Source of the DNA: Actinokineospora terrae
GTDB lineage: Bacteria > Actinomycetota > Actinomycetes > Mycobacteriales > Pseudonocardiaceae
Direction of reading: 5' to 3'
Length of the DNA stretch: 64,000 bases
Assembly: GCF_900111175.1 (NCBI RefSeq)
Contig: NZ_FOGI01000011.1
Span: forward strand, 136,891 to 200,890
In this document: piece by piece, positions 32,613 to 41,709 of the stretch
How positions within the stretch are numbered: the first letter of the stretch is position 1
How the letters are laid out: each line of letters starts with the position of its first letter
Notes under the pieces: generated by a model
Databases searched by the model: none
The model's input: only the letters and a program-made list of their open reading frames with translations
What the model was told of the DNA's origin: nothing
Translations under genes and position numbers: made by a program

Positions 32613-33788
32613 CTACTGCTGGTCGGCCCACTCGGGGAGCCGGGCGGCGATGTCGGTGGGGCTGGGCATGGTGGCGATCTCCTCGGCGAGCGCGGCGACG
32701 ATCTTGGCCGCGGTGTCGTCGGCGAGGAGGTCGGTCGCGGCCTCGGTCAGGGCCGCGGCGGTGACAGCGTCGCCGAGGAGTTGTTTGGCCGCGCCCGCGG
32801 TGGTGAAGGTCTCGGCGTTGGTGAACTGGTCGGCGCCCTGGGGGACGAACAGTTGGCGCACCCCGGCTGCCGCAGCGCCGAGGGTGGTGCCGGAGCCACC
32901 ATGGTGGACGACCAGGTCGGTGTGGGGGAGCACCTCGGCCTGCGGGACCCACGACTCGATCGCGACGTTCGCGGGCGGTTCGCCGAGGGCGCTGAGGTCG
33001 ACCGTGGGGCCCGCGGCGACCAGGACGCGGTGGCCGGTGGCGGCGAGGCCGTCGATGGCCTCGCGCAGGACCGCCGGGTTGCCGAACGCGGTGCCGAGGG
33101 TCAGGTAGATCAGCTTGCCCCCGCCCTGCGTGACCGCCGCCGGGAGCTCGCCCGGCGCGGCGAAGGCCACCGGTCGCAGCGGGACCCTGGTCGCGTACTC
33201 GGCCAGGGTTTCCTTGTCCTGCAACGACTCCGGGTAGATGTCCAGGTACGGGCCGCCGAACCCCAGCCTGTTCGTGCCGTCGAGTTCGACGCCGAACTCC
33301 GCGGCGAGGGTGGGCAGGATGTCCTTCAGGGCGGGCAGGTGGGCGAGCGAGGTCGGCTTGCTGATCCCGTGCGCCACCGCCGGGATGCCCGCGAGCTTCG
33401 CCGCGATCGCCGCACCGAACGCCGCCGACTCGTTGACGACCAGGTCGAAGTGCCGCTCCCGGAACAACGGCAGCAGGTCGGCGACGGCCTGCCGGGGCAG
33501 GACCTCACCGAACACCCGCATCGCGGCCCCGGTGACCTCCTCCGGGTCCATGTCCTGCAGGGTCCGGTCGCCGACCACCCGCTTGAACTCGGTGGCCATG
33601 TCCCCGCCCGCGTGGACGGTCTCGAACCCCAGCGCGGCCACAACGGGGTGGAACGTCTCCCAGGTGGCGTACGTGATCTCGTGCCCGGCCGCCTTGGCCG
33701 CGATGGCCAGCGGCAGCAGGGGGAAGGTGTGCCCGTGCGCGGGCAGACTGCTGAAGAGGATCTTCACCCTCTCCAAGGTAGGCAACAT
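32613..33788 (-). CDS. GT1-type (MGT/EryCIII-like) glycosyltransferase
   Basis: 391 aa from ATG 33788; GTG 33767 (VKILFSSLPAHGH) would match homologue starts but has its GGAGAGG only one base away. N-terminal acceptor domain SSLPAHGHTFPLLPLA; C-terminal nucleotide-sugar domain with WVPQAEVLPHTDLVVHHGGSG and LFVPQGADQFTNA, both hallmark segments. These enzymes glycosylate natural products or xenobiotics. No biosynthetic cluster surrounds it, so a detoxification role is plausible. Confidence 0.88.
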   Translation of the reverse strand: MLPTLERVKILFSSLPAHGHTFPLLPLAIAAKAAGHEITYATWETFHPVVAALGFETVHAGGDMATEFKRVVGDRTLQDMDPEEVTGAAMRVFGEVLPRQAVADLLPLFRERHFDLVVNESAAFGAAIAAKLAGIPAVAHGISKPTSLAHLPALKDILPTLAAEFGVELDGTNRLGFGGPYLDIYPESLQDKETLAEYATRVPLRPVAFAAPGELPAAVTQGGGKLIYLTLGTAFGNPAVLREAIDGLAATGHRVLVAAGPTVDLSALGEPPANVAIESWVPQAEVLPHTDLVVHHGGSGTTLGAAAAGVRQLFVPQGADQFTNAETFTTAGAAKQLLGDAVTAAALTEAATDLLADDTAAKIVAALAEEIATMPSPTDIAARLPEWADQQ

Positions 33789-33851
33789 CGCCGCCCCCGG
33801 GCGAGTGATTTGCCCGCAGCGCCCGACTGCTGTCGGAATCCGCCGGAAAAT

Positions 33852-34130
33852 CTCACCCCAGCGTGGCCAAGAACACCACCCGCGAACCCGGCGCGCGATC
33901 AGGTCCGGCCCAAGCGGCGGTGCGTGGGTGCGGCGAGCCGAACCTCGGCGCGGCCTGGACTCGGCCTGTCGTGCGCGTGAAGGTGGAACGGCGAGTCTTA
34001 CCCCAGCGTGGCCAGGTACACCACCGACTAGCCAGTGCGCGACCGGGATTGGCCCACGCGGTGGCCGGCTTTGCGAAGGCGCGGCGAGCCGTGATGGGGA
34101 GGCTTATCCCAGGGCGGCAAGGAAGACCGG
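33852..34130 (-). repeat. Three copies of a gene 3' tail
   Basis: On the minus strand the ends RVVFLATLG-stop (33853-33882), a similar VVYLATLG-like copy (near 33997-34025) and RPVFLAALG-stop (34104-34130) recur at about 144 and 107 bases, each ending in the DNA pattern GCCACGCTGGGGT[GA]A or close to it. They look like serial partial duplications of the end of one gene, the kinase remnant next door. Confidence 0.5.
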
Positions 34131-34376
34131 CCGATGCGTTCGGAGCAGGGTGCGGCTGGACTCTGCCCACTCGATCGCCCGGGATGTAGCTGAGGACGTC
34201 GCGGCCCTTCTCGTCCACGCCGAGGTGGCGCGGGGCGTAGGGGTAGCCCGCGGTTTCCAGGTACCGCAACACCTCCGCGGCGAACGCGGATCGACTCCGC
34301 CGGACCGTGTCCCCGACGCGGACGACCTCCGCGGTGTTGTTCCCCCCGACGAGGTGCTCCTCCACCATGCCCACAC
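34104..34376 (-). pseudogene. Internally deleted phosphotransferase (APH-like) remnant
   Basis: From about 34371 the minus strand encodes VEEHLVGGNNTAEVVRVGDT, then LRYLETAGYPYAPRHLGVDE and GRDVLSYIPGD, the N-terminal lobe of APH-type kinases. The catalytic lobe is missing: after about 70 codons the sequence passes, in another frame, to the tail ESSRTLLRTHRPVFLAALG-stop. The Brenner motif and metal-binding Asp are absent. It is a decayed gene with a large internal deletion. Confidence 0.6.
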
Positions 34377-34427
34377 CCTCGGCTGATGACCAGGCCGAAG
34401 TCAACAGGCGAGGGTGTGGGGAGGCGG

Positions 34428-35009
34428 TCAGCGCAGTGCGGGCGGGAGTTGCGCCGGGTCCCCGGTCGGCCAGGTGAGCGGGTCGCCCAGGGGGACCAGG
34501 TCGGTGAGCTGGAGGACCGACCACGGGGAGATGTCCAGGGTGCCGGTGCTGACCTCGTCGAGGAAGTCCGGCCAGGTCAGCCAGCGGACGGAGTCGACCT
34601 CGGCGGGGTTGGGGCGGGGTTCGGTGTCGACCACGACCCGGTACACCGGGCAGATCTCGTGTTCGACGATGCCGTCCGGCATCACCGCGCGGTAGCGGAA
34701 CGCGGGCAGGATCAGTTCGACCTTGTGCGGCCCCGGTAGGCCCAACTCCTCGACCAGCCTGCGCGACACCGCGTCGAGCGGGGACTCGCCGGGGGCGGGG
34801 TGCCCGCAGCAGGAGTTGGTCCAGATGCCCGGCCACGTCTTCTTCGTCAGCGCCCTGCGGGTGATCAGGAAGCGGCCGTCGGTGTCGAAGACGTAGCTGG
34901 AGAAGGCCAGGTGCAGCGGGGTGTGCTCGTGGTGCACGGTGGCCTTGTCCGCCGTGCCGATGCTGTTGCCCGCGTCATCGAGGAGCACGACCTGTTCGGC
35001 GATTGTCAC
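34428..35009 (-). CDS. idi: Isopentenyl-diphosphate delta-isomerase, type 1
   Basis: 193 aa from GTG 35009. Nudix-fold enzyme that interconverts isopentenyl and dimethylallyl diphosphate for isoprenoid synthesis. Visible: FLITRRALTKKTWPGIWTNS with catalytic Cys just after in CCGHP, the Nudix-like GESPLDAVSRRLVEELG, and EHEICPVYRV with the catalytic Glu. Cytoplasmic; not in an isoprenoid operon here. Confidence 0.93.
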   Translation of the reverse strand: MTIAEQVVLLDDAGNSIGTADKATVHHEHTPLHLAFSSYVFDTDGRFLITRRALTKKTWPGIWTNSCCGHPAPGESPLDAVSRRLVEELGLPGPHKVELILPAFRYRAVMPDGIVEHEICPVYRVVVDTEPRPNPAEVDSVRWLTWPDFLDEVSTGTLDISPWSVLQLTDLVPLGDPLTWPTGDPAQLPPALR

Positions 35010-35051
35010 CCGGTCACTGTGCCGTCACACCCTGCGCAGGGCAAGCCACAA

Positions 35052-35086
35052 CCGGTCCCCCGATCGGGGCCAGAACGGGGGACCGG
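35052..35086 (-). terminator. Terminator of argS
   Basis: A 10-bp perfect stem (35052-35061 with 35077-35086) just downstream of the argS stop on the minus strand, between argS and idi. Confidence 0.65.
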
Positions 35087-35090
35087 CCAC

Positions 35091-36821
35091 TCACAGTTCC
35101 GCGGGCGCCTCGATGCCCAGCAGGTCCAGCCCCAGCACCAGCACGTCCGAGGTCACCTTGGTCAGCGCCAGCCGGGACGCGCGCACCTCGTCCGGGACGT
35201 CCGGGCGCAGGATCGGGCAGCTGTCGTAGAACGTGGTGAACGTCGAGGCCAGGTCGTAGAGGTACCCGGTCAGCTTGTGCGGCGCGTAGCCCTCCACCGC
35301 GGCGGTGATGGCGGCGGGCAGTTGCAGCAGCCGCACCAGCAGCGCGCGCTCGGCCGGGTCGGTCACCAGGACCTCGCCGAAGCGCGGCGTGCCCGCCTTG
35401 CGCAGCACCGACTGGCACCGGGCGTTGGCGTACTGCAGGTACACCGAGGTGTTGCCCTCCTTGGCCATCATCCGCGACCAGGTGAAGACGTAGTCCTTCT
35501 CCCGGTCGTTGGACAGGTCGGCGTACTTGACCGCGCCGATGCCCACCGCGCGGGCGACCTCGGCCTGCCGGTCGGAGTCCAATGAGGACCGTTCGGCGAC
35601 CGTCTTGGCGGCCTGCTCGACGGCCTCGGCCAGCAGGTCGGCCAGCTTGACCGACTCGCCGGAGCGGGTGCGGATGGTCTTGCCGTCCTCGCCGAGGATG
35701 GTGCCGAATCCGATGTGGACGCTGGTCTGCGCCTCGGTCAGGTACCCGGCCTGCCGCGAGGCCGCGAAGATCATCGCGAAATGCTGGGCCTGCGGGGTGC
35801 CGACCACGTAGAGCAGGTCGGTCATCCCGCGCTCGGTGACCCAGTACCGCACGGTCGCCATGTCGGTGGCCGCGTAGCCGTACCCGCCGTCGCTCTTGCG
35901 CACGATCAGCGGCAGCGGCTCGGCCTCGCGGTTGGTGAACCCGGGCGGGAACACGCACACCGCGCCGTCGCTGATCTCGGTCAGCCCCTTGGCGGTCAGC
36001 TCGTCGATCACCGTGTCCAGGTACGGGTTGTAGAAGCTCTCCCCGTAGACGTCGCCGGGGGTGAGCAGGATGCCGAGCAGCTCGTAGGCCTGCTGGAAGT
36101 GCCGGGTGGACTCCTCGACCAGCGCCCGCCACAGCGTCAGCGTCCCCTCGTCGCCGCCCTGCAGCGCGACCACGCGCGCGCGGGCCCGGTCGGCGAAGGT
36201 CGGGTCGGCGTCGAACTTGGCCCTGGCCTGCTGGTAGAACCGGTTGAGGTCGCTGATGCCCGAGTCGGCGCCGTGCCCCTCGTCGACGAGGTGCTCGATG
36301 AGCATCCCGAACGGGGTGCCCCAGTCGCCGAGGTGGTTGTGCGGGACGACCTCGTGGCCCGCGAAGCGCAGCAGCCGCAGCAGCGCGTCGCCGATGATGG
36401 TCGAGCGCAGGTGCCCGATGTGCATCTCCTTGGCCACGTTCGGGCTGGAGTAGTCCAGCGCGAACCGGCGCGGCTGCTCGACCGGCGCGACCCCCAGCCG
36501 GGTGTCACCCACCAGGGCGCCGACCCGACCGGCCAGCCACTCGTCGCGCAGCCGCAGGTTGATGAACCCGGGCCCGGCGACCTCGGGCACCTCCAGCAGG
36601 TCGGCCGAGTCCAGGTGCGCCACGATCGCCTCGGCGACCTCGCGCGGCGCCTTGCCGATCTTCTTGGCCAGGCTCATCGCCGCGTTGCACTGGTAGTCGA
36701 CACCCTCTCGGGTGGACGGTCGGATGACGGCCTCCGCCGGGGTGATCTCCAGACCGAGTCCGCGCCGCAGCGCCCCGGCCACCCGTGCCCCTAGCTCCAG
36801 CCCGACATCCCCGTGCGCCAC
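35091..36821 (-). CDS. argS: Arginyl-tRNA synthetase
   Basis: 576 aa from GTG 36821, with GAGGAGG 7 bases upstream; earlier in-frame starts lack this site. Attaches Arg to tRNA-Arg. N-terminal tRNA-binding domain (1-100), class I core with SPNVAKEMHIGHLRS (HIGH signature) and GDWGTPFGML, the GKTIRTRSGESVKL loop that takes the place of KMSKS in most ArgRS, and the C-terminal DALR domain (about 450-576). Full family length. Monocistronic housekeeping gene. Confidence 0.97.
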   Translation of the reverse strand: MAHGDVGLELGARVAGALRRGLGLEITPAEAVIRPSTREGVDYQCNAAMSLAKKIGKAPREVAEAIVAHLDSADLLEVPEVAGPGFINLRLRDEWLAGRVGALVGDTRLGVAPVEQPRRFALDYSSPNVAKEMHIGHLRSTIIGDALLRLLRFAGHEVVPHNHLGDWGTPFGMLIEHLVDEGHGADSGISDLNRFYQQARAKFDADPTFADRARARVVALQGGDEGTLTLWRALVEESTRHFQQAYELLGILLTPGDVYGESFYNPYLDTVIDELTAKGLTEISDGAVCVFPPGFTNREAEPLPLIVRKSDGGYGYAATDMATVRYWVTERGMTDLLYVVGTPQAQHFAMIFAASRQAGYLTEAQTSVHIGFGTILGEDGKTIRTRSGESVKLADLLAEAVEQAAKTVAERSSLDSDRQAEVARAVGIGAVKYADLSNDREKDYVFTWSRMMAKEGNTSVYLQYANARCQSVLRKAGTPRFGEVLVTDPAERALLVRLLQLPAAITAAVEGYAPHKLTGYLYDLASTFTTFYDSCPILRPDVPDEVRASRLALTKVTSDVLVLGLDLLGIEAPAEL

Positions 36822-36899
36822 CCTGGCACCTCCTCGCTTCTCGACACCGAGTATCCCAGGGTCGCGCACGGGGATTTCCGCCGCCCGCCGCGGCTCGGC

Positions 36900-38096
36900 T
36901 CAGCAGGTCGACTTCTGCGCCCGTCCGGCGAACCTGGCCTCCAGGAACCCGTACGCCTCCGGGTAGGCCGCCACCGCGCCGCCCACGTGGGTGGGTGCCA
37001 CGTTCGTGGCGAACCGCACGTTCGCGCCGAGCCCGCACCACCGCCGCGCCAACGCCCGGCCGGTCGCGTACGGGATCACGTCGTCGAGCAGCGAGTGCGT
37101 CACGAGCACCGGCACCGCGGGCTTGCGCTGACCCAGCAGCTGCTCGGCCACGATCGTCCGGAACGGTTCCTCGCCCAGCAGCGCCGCGATCGGTCGACCG
37201 TCGCGGGTGAACCCGGCGGTCTTGGCGAAGGCGTAGCGGGGGATCGACTCGAACAGGCACTGCCCCTTGATGTCGGTCAGGAACCGCTTGCCCTTGTCGT
37301 TGAGGTAAGAGGCCGCGTCGATGCCATAGGACGCCTCAAGCCCCGCCACCGCGTAGCCGACGAACGCGACGTACAGGCTGCCGTCGAGCGTCGTGCCCAC
37401 GTCGGCGAGGTCGGCCGGGACCGCTCCCGCCGAGACGCCCCGCAGGTCCAGTTCCGGCGCGTACGTCCCGGCGAGTTCGGCGGCCGACGCGGCGGCCCCG
37501 CCGCCCTGCGAGTACCCGACGACCGCGACCGGCCCGCGGTCCGGCAGTTCCGGCAGCTTCTGCGCCGCGCGGATCGAGTCGAGCACCGCGGTCCCCTGCA
37601 CGACCCGGCTCATGTACGTGTGCACGCCCGGCGTCCCGAGCCCCTGGTAGTCGGTCAGCACGACGGCCCAGCCCCTGGCCAGCAGCCCCGCCACGAACGG
37701 ACCCTCGTACTCCATCCCGGCCGCCAGCTGCCGCGACGGCGCGCACTGGTCGCCGAGGCCCTGCGTGCCTGCCGCGTACCCCACGACCGGCCGCACGCCC
37801 GCGCCCGTCCACGCCCTGCGCGGCGTGATCACCGTTCCCGTCACCGCGATGGCGGCACCCGTGCGGTCGCTGGAGCGGTACATGATCCGCGTGACCGTGC
37901 CGTCGACCCTGATCAGCTTCGCCGGGTCGACGAAGAACTCGGAGGGTTGTGTGCGCACGAGATCGCCGTTGTGCGCGGGCAGCGTCGCGGGCGGTTGGTA
38001 GAAGTCCTCTTGCGCCGTGGCGACCGCGGGCGCCGCGACAATCAGGGCACTCACGGCGAGCACGAGTGGCCCGAGCCGCTTTCGGTTGAGTGGCAT
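36900..38096 (-). CDS. Secreted lipase (LIP-type)
   Basis: 398 aa from ATG 38096 with GGAGG 7 bases upstream. Signal peptide (1-28), nucleophile elbow VGYSQGGGA, Asp in HSLLDDVIPY and His in APTHVGG, the organisation of secretory lipases. Two Cys near the C terminus (RRWCGLG, KSTC). Hydrolyses esters outside the cell. Confidence 0.88.
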   Translation of the reverse strand: MPLNRKRLGPLVLAVSALIVAAPAVATAQEDFYQPPATLPAHNGDLVRTQPSEFFVDPAKLIRVDGTVTRIMYRSSDRTGAAIAVTGTVITPRRAWTGAGVRPVVGYAAGTQGLGDQCAPSRQLAAGMEYEGPFVAGLLARGWAVVLTDYQGLGTPGVHTYMSRVVQGTAVLDSIRAAQKLPELPDRGPVAVVGYSQGGGAAASAAELAGTYAPELDLRGVSAGAVPADLADVGTTLDGSLYVAFVGYAVAGLEASYGIDAASYLNDKGKRFLTDIKGQCLFESIPRYAFAKTAGFTRDGRPIAALLGEEPFRTIVAEQLLGQRKPAVPVLVTHSLLDDVIPYATGRALARRWCGLGANVRFATNVAPTHVGGAVAAYPEAYGFLEARFAGRAQKSTC

Positions 38097-38566
38097 GGGT
38101 TTTCCTCCGACCTGGTGGGGTACCGGATCGAAAGCTACTGACAGGTATGGCCACTGTGCTCGTCGTCACAACGAACTTTGTCCACCGCGACAACCGGGGA
38201 AATGGCAGTGGGGGCCACGACGCCCGTGCGGTAGGCGGTGGCCCCCACGCCAACTGGAGCCACTGCGTGGGACAGGCTCCTGGCCGGGCTGGCTTCGTGT
38301 CCTGGCTGGTCGGGGCAGGGCGCGGCGGTGGGGGTTCTGCACGCCCACCGCCGCCGCCACGCGTTCCCCAGACCCGCAGGGGGGCGGTCCGCGACGGGCG
38401 GCCTGCTCGGTGCAGGGTCCCCGGGCCCCCAGCCCTCGTTGGGGGTGCTCCGGCGAGTTGAGCGGTGTTCCCGTCGCGTGGAACGAAGTCAGTATTTGTT
38501 AACCACCGTGAACATGACAAGACGGTGCACCGGTGCGGAATTTCCCGTTTCCCAGTTCTGCGCCGT
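38097..38566. other. Intergenic stretch with a strong hairpin
   Basis: The lipase promoter region lies at the left. An 11-bp stem (38208-38218 with 38238-38248) encloses a further 4-bp stem. The part 38330-38460 is GC-rich with several short palindromes (GTCCCCGGGCCCCC). No gene supported on either strand. Confidence 0.5.
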
Positions 38567-40120
38567 TCAGCTCTCGGCCAGGTCCCGTTCCACCGCGGCC
38601 AGTTCCGCCGCGCTGCCCTGCACCTTCGGCCCGGTGAACCACTTGCGCGCCGACACAATCCACCACAGCGCCGCCCCGCCGAGCACCACGGCGAACGCGA
38701 TCGGGGTGTAGTTGAGCGAGTCCCAGGTCACCGGGTACACCTGCGGCAGCATGAACAGCACGAAGATGAACCCGACCCAGATGGTCGCGATCGTCCCAAT
38801 AGGACGGCCCCAGCGGCCCAGGTGCCACGGTCCCGGCGTGAAGTCGTCACCGGCCCGCACCCGCAGGAAGATCGGGATGACATAAGCCGTGTAGAGGCCG
38901 ACGACGGCGATCGAGGTGACCGCGGCGTAAGCGGTGTAGCTCCACAGGTACGGGACCGCCAATAGGAACGCTCCCACCGCCGCCAACCACACGGAATTCG
39001 TCGGCGTCCTGGTGCGCTTGTTGATGCGGTGCCACACCCGTGAACCGGGGATCGCGCCGTCGCGGGCGAAGGCGTAAATCATCCGCGAGTTGCCGGTCAC
39101 CGCGGCCATCCCGCAGAACAGCTGCGCGCCGACGCAGATCAGCAGCAGCACCTTGCCGGTGGCGAGCCCGACCGCGTCGATGAACACCTGCGCGGGCGGC
39201 ACCCCGGTCGCCGAGTTGACCGCGCCGTCGTAGTCCTGGATGGCGAAGGTCAGCCCGATCAGCAGCACCCAGCCCGCGGCCAGCGACACCAGGATGGACA
39301 TGACGATCCCGCGCGGTCCGGCCACCGCGGCGCCTCGGGTCTCCTCGGTCATGTGCGCGGACGCGTCGTACCCGGTCAGTGTGTACTGGGCCAGCAGCAG
39401 GCCGATGAGGAAAACGTAGACCGGTGAGCTCCACCCCGTCTGGTTCACGAACTCGCCGAACACGAACGACGCGTCCTGGTGCTTGTCCGGTACTACAGCC
39501 AGCACGATCACGATCGCCAGCACGCCCAGTAGGTGCCACCAGACGCTGACGGTGTTCAGGATCGCCACGACTCTTACGCCGAAGGTGTTCAGCAGCGCGT
39601 GCGCCAAGAGGATGATCGCCAGCAGCAGCACGGTGTGCCCGGGCGTCGCCGCGAAGCCGAATTGCAGGTCTAGGAACGCGTTGAGGAACAGCGCCGCGCC
39701 GAAGTCGATGCCCGCGGTGACCGCGACCTGCCCGACCAGGTTGAACCAGCCGGTGAACCACGCCCACGCGGGCGCGTTGCGCTTGGCCAGCTTCGCCGCC
39801 CAGTAGTACAGGCCGCCCGCGGTCGGGTAGCTGGAGCACACCTCCGCCATGCCGAGCCCGACCAGCACGACGAACACGCCGACCAGCGGCCAGCCCCAGA
39901 TCATCGCCGCCGGTCCGCCGGTCTTCATGCCGAACCCGTAGAGGGTCAGGCAGCCGGACAGGATCGAGATGATCGTGAAGGACACCGCGAAGTTGCTGAA
40001 CCCCGACAGCGAGCGGCGCAGCTCCTGGGCGTAGCCGAGGGAGTGCAGCCTCGCCTCGTCGGAGTCGGAGTCGGCGGGGGTGTCGGGAGTCTCGGAGGTG
40101 GACTTGCCGGAGGTGGACAT
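38567..40120 (-). CDS. APC-superfamily amino acid/polyamine permease
   Basis: 517 aa from ATG 40120 (GGAGG 5 bases upstream). Twelve likely membrane segments; the consensus start of the transport core is LSGFSNFAVSFTIISILSGC and later GYDASAHMTEETRGA, typical of the GABA/polyamine branch of APC permeases. Divergent from the glutamine-synthetase-like gene, so it probably imports the substrate (polyamine, ethanolamine or GABA) broken down by the adjacent operon. Confidence 0.9.
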   Translation of the reverse strand: MSTSGKSTSETPDTPADSDSDEARLHSLGYAQELRRSLSGFSNFAVSFTIISILSGCLTLYGFGMKTGGPAAMIWGWPLVGVFVVLVGLGMAEVCSSYPTAGGLYYWAAKLAKRNAPAWAWFTGWFNLVGQVAVTAGIDFGAALFLNAFLDLQFGFAATPGHTVLLLAIILLAHALLNTFGVRVVAILNTVSVWWHLLGVLAIVIVLAVVPDKHQDASFVFGEFVNQTGWSSPVYVFLIGLLLAQYTLTGYDASAHMTEETRGAAVAGPRGIVMSILVSLAAGWVLLIGLTFAIQDYDGAVNSATGVPPAQVFIDAVGLATGKVLLLICVGAQLFCGMAAVTGNSRMIYAFARDGAIPGSRVWHRINKRTRTPTNSVWLAAVGAFLLAVPYLWSYTAYAAVTSIAVVGLYTAYVIPIFLRVRAGDDFTPGPWHLGRWGRPIGTIATIWVGFIFVLFMLPQVYPVTWDSLNYTPIAFAVVLGGAALWWIVSARKWFTGPKVQGSAAELAAVERDLAES

Positions 40121-40125
40121 ACATC

Positions 40126-40320
40126 CTCCAATGGATCGAAGGCGCTCCATTGCTGGCCAACAAGTGTGATCCTCGCTACTCGGCCGGTCAAGGTCCATTC
40201 GCGGTGACCTGTCGACTTCGCCGGGTAGTCACCGGCTGGGCCAGGTCGGCGGCTTCGCGGCGTGGCGGTTGCGCGGCGGGCGCGGCACTGCGAGCATGCT
40301 GGGGGATAGCGCTCCAATGG
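40126..40320. promoter_or_regulatory. Divergent promoter region with three operator-like motifs
   Basis: CTCCAATGG (40126-40134, overlapping the permease ribosome-binding site), GCGCTCCATTG (40142-40152) and GCGCTCCAATGG (40309-40320, 31 bases before the GlnA-like start) share the core CTCCA[AT]TG. They lie at both promoters of the catabolic cluster and are candidates for the binding site of its own FadR-type regulator (44521). Confidence 0.5.
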
Positions 40321-40350
40321 TCTTTTCCCGATCCTTTGCGGGAGGTAGGC

Positions 40351-41709
40351 GTGGCCGAGACCGGGTTGCCCCTCGAACGGCTGCGCGCGCTGGCCGACCA
40401 GGGCGAGGTCGACACCGTCCTGGTCGCGGTCACCGACATGCAGGGCAGGCTCCAGGGCAAGCGGGTCACCGCCCGGTTCTTCTTCGACGAGGTCGTCGCC
40501 AACGCCACCGAGGCCTGCGACTACCTGCTCGCGGTGGACGTGGAGATGAACACCGTCCCCGGCTACGCCAGCTCGTCCTGGGAGGACGGCTACGGCGACT
40601 TCGTCCTGCGGCCGGACCTGTCCACCCTGCGGCTGCTGCCGTGGCACCCCGCGACCGCGCTGGTGCTCGCGGACCTGGAGCTGGTCGGGGGCGGCCCGGT
40701 CACCGTCTCGCCCCGGCAGGTGCTGCGCCGCCAGCTCGACCGGCTCGCCGAGCGCGGCCTCACCGCGTACGTCGGCACCGAGCTGGAGTTCCTGCTGTTC
40801 AAGGACACCTACGAGCAGGCGTGGGACGCGGGCTACCGGGGCCTGACCCCGGCCAACCAGTACAACGTGGACTACTCGCTGCTGGGCACCGGCCGGGTCG
40901 AGCCGGTGCTGCGCGCGATCCGCAACGGCATGGCGGGCGCCGGGATGTACCCGGAGTCGGCCAAGGGCGAGTGCAACCCCGGCCAGCACGAGATCGCGTT
41001 CCGCTACGCCGACGCGCTCACCACCTGCGACAACCACAGCGTCTACAAGACCGGCGCCAAGGAGATCGCGGCCGCGCTCGGGCACAGCCTGACGTTCATG
41101 GCCAAGTACAACGAGCGCGAGGGCAACTCCTGCCACATCCACCTGAGCCTGCGCGAGGTCGACGGCACCCCGGTGATGGCGGGCGACGACGAGCACGGGT
41201 TCTCCCCGCTGATGCGGCACTTCATCGCCGGTCAACTGGCCTACCTGCGTGAGCTGACCTTCCTGATGGCGCCTAACGTGAACTCTTACAAGCGCTTCGC
41301 CGATGGGTCGTTCGCGCCAACGGCGTTGGCGTGGGGAGTGGACAACCGCACGTGCGCGCTACGGGTCGTCGGGCACGGACAGTCGCTGCGCGTGGAGAAC
41401 CGGGTACCGGGCGGTGACGTGAACCCGTACCTCGCCGTGGCCGCCATGATTGCCGCCGGGTTACGCGGCGTCGACGAGCGTCTACCGCTGGAGGACCCGG
41501 TGACCGGCAACGCTTACACTGCCGCCAAACCCCGTGTCCCGACCACCCTGCGCGAGGCGGCCGACCTGTTCGCGGCGAGCACGGTCGCGGCTGAGGAACT
41601 CGGCGCGGACGTGGTCGACCACTACCGCAACGCGGCCGCGGTCGAACTGCGTGCGTTCGACGCCGCCGTCACCGACTGGGAGCGCGTGCGTGGCTTCGAA
41701 CGGCTCTGA
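40351..41709 (+). CDS. Glutamine-synthetase-family gamma-glutamyl-amine ligase (GlnA3/GlnA4-like)
   Basis: 452 aa from GTG 40351 with GGGAGG 5 bases upstream. The GS fold is complete: TDMQGRLQGKR, the metal-binding GTELEFLLF, NPGQHEIAFRY, GNSCHIHLSL and the C-terminal APNVNSYKRF and ENRVPGGDVNPYL. In actinobacteria such GS-like enzymes glutamylate polyamines (GlnA3) or ethanolamine (GlnA4) as the first step of their use as nitrogen source. The linked C26 hydrolase, aldehyde dehydrogenase and permease support this over ammonia assimilation. The precise amine cannot be told. Confidence 0.9.
   Translation: MAETGLPLERLRALADQGEVDTVLVAVTDMQGRLQGKRVTARFFFDEVVANATEACDYLLAVDVEMNTVPGYASSSWEDGYGDFVLRPDLSTLRLLPWHPATALVLADLELVGGGPVTVSPRQVLRRQLDRLAERGLTAYVGTELEFLLFKDTYEQAWDAGYRGLTPANQYNVDYSLLGTGRVEPVLRAIRNGMAGAGMYPESAKGECNPGQHEIAFRYADALTTCDNHSVYKTGAKEIAAALGHSLTFMAKYNEREGNSCHIHLSLREVDGTPVMAGDDEHGFSPLMRHFIAGQLAYLRELTFLMAPNVNSYKRFADGSFAPTALAWGVDNRTCALRVVGHGQSLRVENRVPGGDVNPYLAVAAMIAAGLRGVDERLPLEDPVTGNAYTAAKPRVPTTLREAADLFAASTVAAEELGADVVDHYRNAAAVELRAFDAAVTDWERVRGFERL

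Noticed and set aside
35650..35710. ArgRS lacking a KMSKS motif as a sign of inactivity
   Set aside because: Most arginyl-tRNA synthetases have a non-canonical loop here; the rest of the enzyme is intact.
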